Part shown: positions 58,001-64,000 of the stretch, in pieces
Numbering within the stretch: position 1 is the first letter of the stretch
Layout of the letters: each line of letters opens with the position of its first letter
Origin: Brachionus manjavacas
Taxonomy: Eukaryota; Rotifera; Eurotatoria; Ploima; Brachionidae
Length of the DNA: 64,000 bases
Direction: 5' to 3'
NCBI GenBank assembly: GCA_019054805.1
Contig: JAHQIY010000027.1
Coordinates: 620,001 to 684,000, forward strand
Translations under genes and position numbers: made by a program
The notes under the pieces: generated by a model
Seen by the model: only the letters and a program-made list of their open reading frames with translations
Databases searched by the model: none
What the model was told of the DNA's origin: nothing

Positions 58001-58875
58001 CAAATGCTTCCTCGGACAGTAGAGTGTCTTCGGACCACCAGAACGCACTAATTGTCAATCAATACAAACAGCTGATCCGAGAACAAGACACCAAGCTAAA
58101 AGAACAACAGCAATTGAACCAAACGCTGACAAAAACATGCTCACAGCTGCAACAAAGTCTACAAGAGCTGATGTCCAAGTCGGGAAGCAGCAGTCCAAGC
58201 GAAAAGCTGCAATATGAGACCAGAATAAACCAGTTGGAGGTCAAGTGCAACCTACTGGAGGAAAAGTGTACCGAGCAAGAAGATGATCTATGTAAACTGC
58301 AGAGAGAAAAAGGAGTCCTTGAAGAAACAATAAATAATTTGAAAACAATGGACAAAAATACTGAAGTTCTTGAAATGCGAAGTCAAAATTCCGAATTGAG
58401 AAGAGAGCTGGCTCAGATCAACCAAGATCAAGAAAACTTGCTTACTCTTCTACAAGAAATGGAAGTGAAGTTAAACAATTACAAACGCTTGGTGAAAGCA
58501 CACGGTGAAAAAGTGTCAGAGGACGAAGAGGAAACCGAGCCCAAGAACAACCAAAGCAGTGAGTCAAGCGAAAAAGATGAGGCTATTCCTAATAACATTC
58601 ACTTGATCATTGATTCAAAGAACACATCGTCCAGTGACTCAAATTTAGTGCTTAATAATAACTTTATGAACGGCAGCCATGATAATTCGGTTTCCAGTTT
58701 TGACCTAGTGAAAGGAGAGTCAGAGCCGTTGACGGTGCCCACTGGAGAAAATGTTGACTTAGTCGCCTCGGACTCGAAGCCGTTTAACTTTTTGCAGTAT
58801 TTCAACAACCCAGTGCAGAGTGGACAATTCGTTAGCAATCAAAAGCAGCCAAGCAACGAATTGGACTTGATGTAA
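43097..58875 (+). CDS. USO1: General vesicular transport factor p115 (USO1), complete eight-exon gene
   Basis: Exons 43097-43189, 43244-43395, 43444-43517, 43566-44269, 47299-47889, 49212-49333, 49381-49568 and 57950-58875 sum to 2850 bases: 949 codons plus stop, against about 960 in vertebrate p115. p115 is the Golgi tether that binds GM130/giantin and Rab1 and promotes COPI/COPII vesicle docking. The globular armadillo head (residues about 1-640) shows ERLCDRLQSS, SLSKKYKLEVGTQAMHVLI, FTEMFIKDQANLTLL, GVSRLIDLLNDSREIIRND, NPPRP-like PPRPIITILLLSM, FLYKNE and LLQQCMNIL plus TWLSNCPAAV. Exon 8 holds the coiled coil (about 670-820) and an acidic stretch (EDEEETEP, about 830). It then has about 110 further residues, ending NELDLM, that I do not know from vertebrates. 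Splice sites are GT-AG and phases agree throughout. Confidence 0.95.
44371..44675. repeat. 149-bp tandem duplication in USO1 intron 4
   Basis: Two copies (from about 44371 and 44520) plus the start of a third. The second lacks about 16 bases present in the first. Non-coding. Confidence 0.85.
44960..45778 (-). pseudogene. CR1/Jockey-type LINE, 5'-truncated, in USO1 intron 4
   Basis: On the minus strand it begins at WPHLEFAVSA (45778) and continues MLLEKVQQRATRIP, NYDERLKNMKLTTLELRRKR, GDLIQFYKFVNQ, FFTNRTSKWWNKLP and NSFKAKLDKLLES, all without a stop to 45273. This is the complete C-terminal end of a CR1-like RT. The 3' part has A-runs (45243-45262, 45131-45146) and ends in CTA repeats (44960-44974), a tail type known in LINEs of this group. 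It is intact in frame and therefore fairly young. Confidence 0.8.
45780..47298. other. Rest of USO1 intron 4
   Basis: AT-rich sequence with no recognised coding sequence or element. It ends at the acceptor TTTAAG before exon 5. Confidence 0.5.
47890..48699. other. USO1 intron 5, left part
   Basis: AT-rich; nothing recognised. Confidence 0.5.
48715..48960 (-). repeat. Dispersed non-coding repeat, copy in USO1 intron 5
   Basis: Inverted relative to the copy at 63180-63660. It shares GTGCATAACTTTTCGAATCT, AATTTCAAGATCTTTCTAGT and GGTAACTTCGG. It also carries AATAGCGACAT, a motif that occurs as ATAGCGACAT near 63236. Confidence 0.75.
49729..51382 (-). mobile_element. Mutator-like element with 9-bp target duplication in USO1 intron 7
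   Basis: TTAAAGTTG (49720-49728) and TTAAAGTTA (51383-51391) flank the element, a 9-bp duplication with one change and the length typical of MULEs. Both termini carry tandem TCTCGAAA/TTTCGAAAAGTGAT motifs: three to four on the left (49750-49830) and four on the right (51283-51368, inverted). These form the terminal inverted repeats. The transposase relic inside is described separately. Confidence 0.85.
49903..51159 (-). pseudogene. FLYWCH plus MULE-domain transposase, damaged
   Basis: The minus-strand start at 51159 (MYNSPLANRLRSKKNHK) is followed by an acidic region. Then, after a frameshift near 50870, comes SQKGGYKLFSLGFDY, the first half of a FLYWCH zinc domain. A gap and a stop (W-stop-ADSTFD near 50710) precede the MULE domain: ADSTF (first catalytic Asp), MVYALLTDKTQATYLKLF (50622), DFEKAAINAF (second Asp), CKIHGCLFHLSQAWYKRI, then TNNNVESWHSRI. 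The ORF ends at 49903 in RIELFIDGMCEALNL. The second half of FLYWCH and the linker are missing, so the protein is inactive, but the DDE region is the best-preserved part. Confidence 0.88.
51560..51670. repeat. Short tandem repeats just outside the MULE
   Basis: Three to four imperfect copies of a TTTTAATGTCAAAAATGAAA unit. Confidence 0.7.
51838..52075 (-). pseudogene. LINE 3'-end fragment
   Basis: Shares over 200 bases with the 3' end at 55132-55372, including the CTGAAGG...CGGTACAG stem-loop (51849-51873, stem here mismatched). Only non-coding 3' sequence remains. Confidence 0.7.
52076..52679. other. AT-rich intronic stretch
   Basis: Includes CACA-rich low complexity near 52440-52560 and TTATTTAAGATTT-type short repeats near 52246-52380. 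No coding sequence. Confidence 0.5.
52680..53000 (-). pseudogene. MULE transposase C-terminus with SWIM finger and AT-hook
   Basis: Minus strand: VHMTCNCKYFLNWLI, then after a frameshift SHLLALKILWSNDEFVKK and KRGRTKLAKNW. The C-N-C...(C)-x-H pattern plus a hydrophobic helix is a SWIM finger, and KRGR is an AT-hook, as in MULE C-termini. It is a different copy from the array relic, which reads YSC...CKH and KRGRPPK. No catalytic domain was found within 500 bases upstream. Confidence 0.6.
53265..53450. repeat. Left arm of a distant inverted repeat pair
   Basis: Matches the reverse complement of about 57075-57225, including AAAATATTGATTTAGAT, ACTTCAGATAAAAATTCAT and AAATCAAAAACTAAAAATTT. An insert of about 50 bases near 53335-53385 is absent from the right arm. 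Confidence 0.75.
53943..54316. mobile_element. 374-bp MITE
   Basis: Ends TAACGTAATCATCCGAATC and, inverted, TAACGTAATTATCCGAATT, each followed within ten bases by ACATGTC. It is the same terminal family as 61623-61745. Non-coding interior. Confidence 0.7.
54836..55096 (-). CDS. Unrecognised 86-codon open frame
   Basis: The frame reads MNKMSSEAKSRESVLLDPID, a KFSKNQQRREKKARRF basic patch and an acidic end (EIDIESLEDNHEVDDVAREQ). Charged and low-complexity, without membrane segments. It lies in USO1 intron 7 on the opposite strand among transposon fragments, so it is more likely a transposon ORF remnant than a host gene. I do not recognise it. Confidence 0.3.
   Translation of the reverse strand: MNKMSSEAKSRESVLLDPIDDTLNEVEDILALKFSKNQQRREKKARRFVIKSALEFQPCELVSNQEIDIESLEDNHEVDDVAREQL
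55128..55800 (-). pseudogene. LINE RT C-terminus and 3' end
   Basis: Minus strand from 55800: NLYKSLVGSILDYSFPCLNA, KPQAVQNTAVRSILKLKYDT, a region with stops, NTQLHCVIATLLFLL, then 3' UTR with an intact GAGC-TTTA-GCTC stem-loop (55141-55165). It is the same family as 35318-35835. Confidence 0.75.
56210..56695 (-). pseudogene. LINE with ORF1 fused in frame to ORF2 RT
   Basis: The first 100 codons read ORF1 (MSLNKTNQNRRW, KPISHKVLFSALDVVLNQVD, WIIEFNAAFNVAKIFDRDIN). At about 56385 it passes without a stop into RT sequence (KEIKFLGIKFDSKLNFNGMV, DEIKERCNKRLNIIKMLSNK). ORF1 is normally separated from this RT region by the rest of ORF1, the endonuclease and the RT core, so an in-frame internal deletion of several kb made this chimera. 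With the piece at 55128-55800 it is probably one LINE copy. Confidence 0.7.
56720..57074. other. AT-rich intronic stretch
   Basis: Nothing recognised. Confidence 0.5.
57075..57225. repeat. Right arm of the distant inverted repeat pair
   Basis: Reverse complement of 53265-53450 with few mismatches; the two arms lie about 3.6 kb apart. Confidence 0.75.
57226..57949. other. End of USO1 intron 7
   Basis: AT-rich; nothing recognised up to the acceptor TTTTTTTCAAG before exon 8. Confidence 0.5.
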
Positions 58876-58967
58876 GATGTGTATGTGTGTGATGAAGCAT
58901 TTTTCACTTCGTTTTAGATATTAATTTTTAGTTGATTTCTTTTTGAAGAATGAATTTAATTTAAGCT

Positions 58968-58973
58968 AATAAA
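58968..58973 (+). terminator. USO1 polyadenylation signal
   Basis: AATAAA 93 bases after the stop codon, the first in the 3' flank. Confidence 0.6.
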
Positions 58974-59099
58974 CAAAAATTTAATTGAGATTAGTTTTTA
59001 TTCTGTTGCATCAACAACTCTGAAGAAACCCGTAAAAACAGGGTGTCTAAATGCAGATGTGTCAAAGTGAAAAGGTGAAAATCAGGGGAGAGTGAAGTT

Positions 59100-59500
59100 G
59101 GGAGCAATTTTGTTCAAACAAATCATTTATAACTATTTAAAAAAAAATTTTAAATAAGATATCAAATATTTTTTAAGATAAATATCACAATTAATAAACT
59201 TTGATTAAGAAAATTAAAATAATATAAATAAATAATTCAACATGCAAATTTTTTATATTGAAATATTAACTGAACAGATGGAATACTTGATTAAAGAAAA
59301 AAAGAATTATTTCAAAAAAAATAAATAACTTTATTTTTTAAAAAATGATAAAGTAAATTAAAGAGTTTTTATTCAAAAAAGACTTCAAACGATTTTAATT
59401 AATCAATTAATAGATTAGCAATTCCACGCATAAATAATTTTTTGATTATTTTTGTCATCTAAAAAATAAAATTTTAAATTATTGTTTTTTCTTTTTTAGC
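59100..59500. other. AT-rich intergenic stretch
   Basis: Nothing recognised. Confidence 0.5.
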
Positions 59501-59760
59501 TCTTAACTTTTTTTTGCTTTTCTTTCGAAGTCGCCTAATTTCTTGTCCTTTTTACTTTTTGGACTCCTGTAAATTGTATCATGTAGAACATTTTGCGCTC
59601 TTGAATTTGAGCTATTAATCATTATCGTAGCTAAAAAATTGACCATTCTGCAGTGACTTGAAAACTGAGTCCCGGGCAAACACTTGTAAGTTTCCTATGT
59701 GCATAACTTTTCGAATCTTTGAACTCTTTTTGATCGTCAGAAATTGTTCTTTACCTCAAT
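59500..59760 (+). repeat. Dispersed non-coding repeat, permuted copy
   Basis: Segment order: TCGCCTAATTTCTTGTCCTT...GCGCTCTTGAATTTGAGCTA (59530-59613), then TTCTGCAGTGACTTGAAAAC (59646), then ACACTTGTAAGTTTCC and TGCATAACTTTTCGAATCTT (59681-59718). The copy at 63180-63660 has the first of these segments last. Confidence 0.75.
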
Positions 59761-60284
59761 CGCTTACAGTGTAGTAATAAATATTTTTAATTTATTAATA
59801 ATTATAATTTTTCTTTAATTAATAAAAAAAATTCCTTTCATACATTGCGATTATACCCTAAAATTGATAAAATCGCATAATTGTTTTAGCAGTAATTTTT
59901 CCTTTTAAATTTTTCTCTTTGATATTGTTAAATTTTTTGTAGAAAAAAAATATCTAACTCGCTTGTTTATTTGAAGTTTAAATAGAAATTTGTCCCTTTG
60001 AAAAAGTAAATTCAACAAAATTTAATCAATTTCAGTTTTCAATACTCCTATTTTTAGCTTAAAATAAATTAATCTAAACTTGTTTACAATTAGACATCAA
60101 TTCTTAAGACAATATGTTTTTTACTTATTATTTTTTTCGTTACAATATCTTCCCTTTTGATTTGTTTGAAAAGATTAAATAGAATTATTAGTCAAACTAC
60201 CAAATATTAGACGCGCGTCCTTATTTTAATTCCAAATTGGAATTTGTCTTTGGAGAAAGAATTTCATGTGATTTAAGAAGAAAG
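59761..60284. other. AT-rich intergenic stretch
   Basis: Nothing recognised. Confidence 0.5.
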
Positions 60285-60287
60285 ATA

Positions 60288-60745
60288 AGTCACCCTCCTA
60301 TTTTTTCATCCGGGCTTGGGACCGGCAAACGGCATAGTTATGACGGCGTCTTCCCCTAAGAAGCACGTGGGACGTTCATCATAAACAGCGCCACTCATCC
60401 GAGCACTTAAAGGCTGCGAACTCGACAACTATTTAGACTAGCTTGGAACCACAAACCAAGCGACAATCTCTTTAAGAGAGAATGCCTTAACTTTAACGCT
60501 TCCAAAGTTACGGCTATCCAAAGAGGGTCAGCTGTAAAACAAGTTCTTGCTCTGTTAAGATTCTATACTGGGTGATGGTCGAAGCCAGCGGCACCCTCAT
60601 ACGACAAGACTAGGACAAAGACCCGTAGATCTATGTACCCGTAATACAGCTCTTCTTCGGACTCGTAGAAGACCACATTGTGTGGCTGCCACCACCCTCC
60701 TCTTTTCTCATCCTGGGCTTGGGACCGGCTTACGGCAGAGTTATG
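60288..60745 (-). repeat. GC-richer retroelement-like unit bounded by 50-bp direct repeats
   Basis: TCCGGGCTTGGGACCGGC (near 60309) and TCCTGGGCTTGGGACCGGC (near 60711) each lie in about 50 bases of matching sequence, from CACCCTCCT to AGTTATG, about 405 bases apart. The block is visibly richer in G and C than its surroundings. Read on the minus strand it resembles the GGTCCCAAGCCCGGAT...GGAGGGT segment often found at the 5' end of invertebrate LINEs, so it may be one full 5' monomer plus the start of the next. A 62-codon open frame on the minus strand (60563-60751) lies inside and I do not regard it as a gene. Confidence 0.5.
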
Positions 60746-60749
60746 GCGC

Positions 60750-61339
60750 ATTTAAATCTCAGTTTTGTCATTGCTTATTTGAATTTTTTCTGAATTAAAA
60801 TGAACAATTGTTTTACTACTTTCAAAAATGTGAACCTTAACAACTGAATGTAAAAGTTAAAGACAAGTTAGTTGAGTTAAACGCCTCATCTTAAACAAAA
60901 TAATTAATTTTCAAAATCTTTTGATTAATTCAGTACTCAAAGTCAAAAAATGAAACTTGACGAAAAGTCTTAAATTAAATTCACAATTTGTGATTTTTTT
61001 TTTGATTTTTGTACATTTAACAAATGTTTATTTCAGTTAAAAATCTCCCAATTTAAGAAAAAAGGCTTATTATTTCACAATCTCAATGTTTTTGAAGTTA
61101 CTTGCTAGCCATATTTCTTTAAAAGTGAATTTGATTAACGACTACAAAAGGCATTTTAAGCACTTTCATTTCAGAGTTTTTTAAAGAAGAGTATTTCAAT
61201 TCTATAAAACCAACTATTCAACATTAGCTGATACTTTTTAAGTCTTGAGAATTAATGTCAGTACAAACTTAAACTCACACTGAGATCTTAGTTCTTGATT
61301 AAATAATGAATAAAACTCATACTTATTATCATTTTAACA
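60750..61339. other. AT-rich intergenic stretch
   Basis: About 55 bases near 60778-60850 (AATTTTTTCTGAATTAAAAT onward) are repeated at about 63056-63130. Otherwise nothing recognised. Confidence 0.5.
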
Positions 61340-61560
61340 ATGTATTTATTCATTTATTTGCTTATCTGTAACGATCTAATGTTCCTTCAGAATAAAAATA
61401 AAAAATTAAAATCAAAAATTTAGTAAAATAGGTAAAAATTAAATACAAAATAAATGAAAAGAAAAAAAGTAAAAATATGTCTAATTAATAAAAGAATTAA
61501 GACGATAAGTCGATAAGATGAGAAAATAAGATATCGCTTGAGGTTAGACAGCTTGATTTG
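61340..61560 (-). pseudogene. Old LINE 3'-end fragment
   Basis: Diverged copy of the CTGAAGG...ACAG 3' stem-loop (61366-61390; stem no longer pairs), preceded on the minus strand by A/T-rich 3' UTR-like sequence. Confidence 0.5.
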
Positions 61561-61622
61561 AATATGTTATGATGGTAAGGATTCAACTGTTAACTTCTTC
61601 TTGCCTTTCACAAAAAGAAGAC

Positions 61623-61745
61623 TAACGTAATTGCTCGATTTTAACGACATGTCATTAAACCTGGGTATTCAGAATTAACGACAGGGTCTTATAACATTAA
61701 AAAGGTTATTTGACGACATGTCGGTAAATTCGAGCAAATACGTTA
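61623..61745. mobile_element. 123-bp MITE
   Basis: TAACGTAATTGCTCGAT...CGACATGTC and, inverted, TAACGTATTTGCTCGAAT...CGACATGTC form termini of about 31 bases. Outside them AGAAGAC is also inverted on both sides, so the true end may be about eight bases further out. Related to 53943-54316. Confidence 0.72.
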
Positions 61746-61976
61746 TGTCTTCTGGCATTTTCATTATTACTTCTCGTAGATTCAACTTATTTCACTATTA
61801 CATTGTAATTCATTAAGTAAAAATACGTTCTGTACTAATCTTTTTTGTTTGTCTGTTATTCCTGTTGATTATATTATTTGTCAGTTTGAACAAGCTTTTA
61901 ATTCTCAGTCAATATTTATTGAACAAAATAAAAATTACAAGATGAAGGAAATTTTAAACTGTTTTCTGGATAAATA

Positions 61977-63037
61977 CAGTGCTGCTACGATACCTTGAAT
62001 TCACCATATTTACGTAAATTATGGTAAATTCACGATATTTTACCATATTTTCCGTAAAATATGGTAATCTAAAAAAGGGTATTTTTCGTAAAATAACGAT
62101 AATTATCGTAAAATACCGATAATTACTGTAAAATTCAGTGAAAAAAAATTTCCAAAATTTCTCGAAAAAAACCGATTTTCATGAAAAAAATTTTTTTTTG
62201 AATTTTTGAAAAAGGAAAACAAAAAAAATTTTTTTGACAAAAAATGACGTAAATTTCCGTAAATTTTTGTTAAAAAAAGGTAAAAAATGGTAAAAATTCA
62301 GCAGAAAGGAAAATGAATTTTTTATTATTTCATTCAATTTTTTTTCTAAACAAATTATGAAAATTAATATTTATTTGTCATTTATTTGAAAATATTAAGT
62401 ACGAAAATGTTAAATTATTAAATAATTAACAAAAATTATCAGAAATCATTTATAAGAGCTCTATAAAAAAAGATATACAATCAGAATTTAATATTCTGAC
62501 CAGTCACCATTTACAATCTCAACAACCTAGAAATGATTTATCAAAAAATTAAAATAATAAAATTTTTTAATATTTTTTACATATTTAAAATGATTTATAT
62601 ATTTCTTACATTTTTCAACTGTCAAAGTTTTTTGAAATGCTTAATATCAAAAGTAAAATAATATGCTTTAAATGAAATCAAAAGTTAGACTTAAATTTAT
62701 TTAAAAAGCTGGGCTTGTAAAATTTATTCCAAAAGGATCAACATTCAAAGAAGCTTGGGACAAGACAGCTAACAGCTTAGAAGCAAAAAAAGCTCAAAAA
62801 AATTTTTTTTGTTTTCCTTTTTCAAAAATTCAAAAAAAAATTTTTTTCATGAAAATCGGTTTTTTTCGAGAAATTTTGATAATTTTTTTTTTCACTTAAT
62901 TTTACAGTAATTATCGTTATTTTACGAAAAATACCCTTTTTTAGATTACCATATTTTACGGTAAATATGGTAAAATATCGTGAATTTACCATAATTTACG
63001 TAAAATATGGTGAATTCAAGGTATCGTAGCAGCACTG
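61977..63037. mobile_element. 1061-bp DNA element with ~250-bp terminal inverted repeats
   Basis: Ends CAGTGCTGCTACGATACC and its inverse, flanked by TA on both sides (61975-61976 and 63038-63039). Inverted repeats run about 61977-62237 and 62794-63037. Each arm is itself full of short palindromes (CCATATTT, ACGTAAAT, TTACCATA, TAATTATCGTTATTTTACG). The middle has a possible coding scrap on the plus strand (GLVKFIPKGSTFKEAWDKTA, about 62707-62770) but no transposase. It is a non-autonomous Tc1/mariner- or Tigger-class element by its TA target and CAGTG start. Confidence 0.85.
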
Positions 63038-63179
63038 TATCATCATTGCTTCTTCGAATTTTTTCTGAATTAAAATGAACAATTGTTTTACTACTTTCAA
63101 AAATGTGAACCTTAACAACTGAATGTAAAAGTTTAGTTAAAACTTGAGTTAAAATTCCTCATCTTAAAAAAAATAATTT

Positions 63180-63660
63180 ATTGAATATTTGACTATTCTG
63201 CAGTGACTTGAAAAATGAGTCCTTGGCAATGTGATATAGCGACATTTTGTCGATATCACTGGAAAGTTGATTAACTTAACCATAATCGTTTAAGTTTATA
63301 TTAAAGCATAAATAGCTGCTCCAATACGTCTTACGACAAGATCGGATAGACGAGCCCAAGGGTACTAATGTGAACATTACAGGCAAACACTTGTAAGTTT
63401 CCTACGTGCATAACTTTTCGAATCTTTGACCTTTTTTTGATCTGTAAAAGCCAAAGGCAAGAAAATTTCAAGATCTTTCTAGTGGTAACTTCGGTATTCC
63501 AAAATTCTAAAAATTAATTGCATAAAACTTCGAAAACTTTAAAAAAACATGTTTTTTGCTCTTTTTCGAAGTAGCCTAATTTCTTGTCATTTTAACTTTT
63601 TTGACTCCTGTAAATTGTATCATGTAGAACTTTTTGCGCTCTTGAATTTGAGCTATTTTC
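63180..63660 (+). repeat. Dispersed non-coding repeat, longest copy
   Basis: Order: TTCTGCAGTGACTTGAAAAA (63195), about 150 bases with ATAGCGACATTTTGTCGATA, ACACTTGTAAGTTTCC (63387), CTTTCTAGTGGTAACTTCGG (63474) and GCCTAATTTCTTGTCATTTT (63573) to GCTATT (63658). See 48715-48960 and 59500-59760. Confidence 0.75.
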
Positions 63661-64000
63661 TCTAATAAAATTATTCTCTTTTTTTCTTAATTAGAATACT
63701 CTCTATTTTTGAAATTCTCCTTAAGCGTTCACCATAGATAAATATTACTATTAGATATCAATTTTTCTTTAATCATTAATATTGAGTAAACGAATAAAGA
63801 AAAAATTACTTTATTTGTTCTAATATTTTTATTATATGTCATAATGAATCACGATATTGCAGTACTGATTCCTTATACCGCTTTTCGAAAATAGTTTTCA
63901 GAGCATTAATGTCCTCAACTGTAGCAAAAAAATAATTGTGCCAAAATAGTCACTTTGTAAAACTATTCAAAAGAAAGATTTTTCGTTTTTCGATTCGATA
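63661..64000. other. AT-rich window end
   Basis: Nothing recognised. Confidence 0.5.

Noticed and set aside
60580-60610. GGTCGAAGCC, similar to a tRNA-type B box
   Set aside because: No matching A box at the right distance and no cloverleaf could be drawn.
60563-60751. 62-codon minus-strand frame in the GC-richer block
   Set aside because: It ends inside the direct repeat, lacks recognisable domains and lies in retroelement-like sequence.

Overview
The window is AT-rich animal (metazoan) nuclear DNA, crowded with transposon relics, and holds three clear host protein genes plus one locally amplified small gene. Two genes have very short introns (47 to 55 bases) wherever no transposon has landed. 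The transposon mix is LINEs, Mutator-like SWIM/FLYWCH elements, pogo/Tigger, Tc1 and MITEs. Together these suggest a small compact-genome invertebrate. A monogonont rotifer is my best guess, but that is inference only.

Positions 1-30188 are a head-to-tail tandem array of a unit about 7.2 kb long. The window cuts the left-most copy (copy 0). Copies 0 and 1 each carry a different large internal deletion; copies 2, 3 and 4 are near complete and nearly identical. The duplication joint falls between a LINE endonuclease start and a LINE reverse-transcriptase tail. The last copy runs on past the joint into undamaged LINE sequence, so the pre-duplication right edge can be read. Each full unit holds, on the plus strand, LINE RT tail, hairpin, Tigger-type HTH relic, fold-back, second LINE RT tail, Cys-rich transposon tail and LINE ORF1/endonuclease start. 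On the minus strand it holds a small Gly/Cys-rich gene and a Mutator-like transposase missing its catalytic core. The Gly/Cys-rich gene is the only unit component that looks like intact host coding sequence: open in copies 2-4, frameshifted in copy 1, absent from copy 0.

From 30.2 to 43 kb come LINE, pogo, Tc1 and Tigger fragments and small MITEs around two host genes. One is a single-exon PGAP4/TMEM246-like Golgi glycosyltransferase (33970-35160). The other is a three-exon secreted or surface protein with five 15-residue Ser/Thr-rich repeats (40153-41306).

From 43097 to 58875 lies a complete eight-exon gene for the vesicle tether p115/USO1. Its exons join in frame to 949 codons plus stop. 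Introns 1, 2, 3 and 6 are 47-54 bases; introns 4, 5 and 7 have grown to about 3.0, 1.3 and 8.4 kb. Introns 4 and 7 hold recognisable transposons (a LINE in 4; a nearly whole Mutator-like element with 9-bp target duplication, more LINE pieces and a MITE in 7). Intron 5 holds a member of a dispersed repeat.

From 58.9 to 64 kb there is no convincing gene, only non-coding repeats: a GC-richer direct-repeat unit, a MITE, a 1061-bp element with about 250-bp inverted termini, and a dispersed repeat present in permuted order. No tRNA, rRNA, CRISPR or prokaryotic operon was seen.
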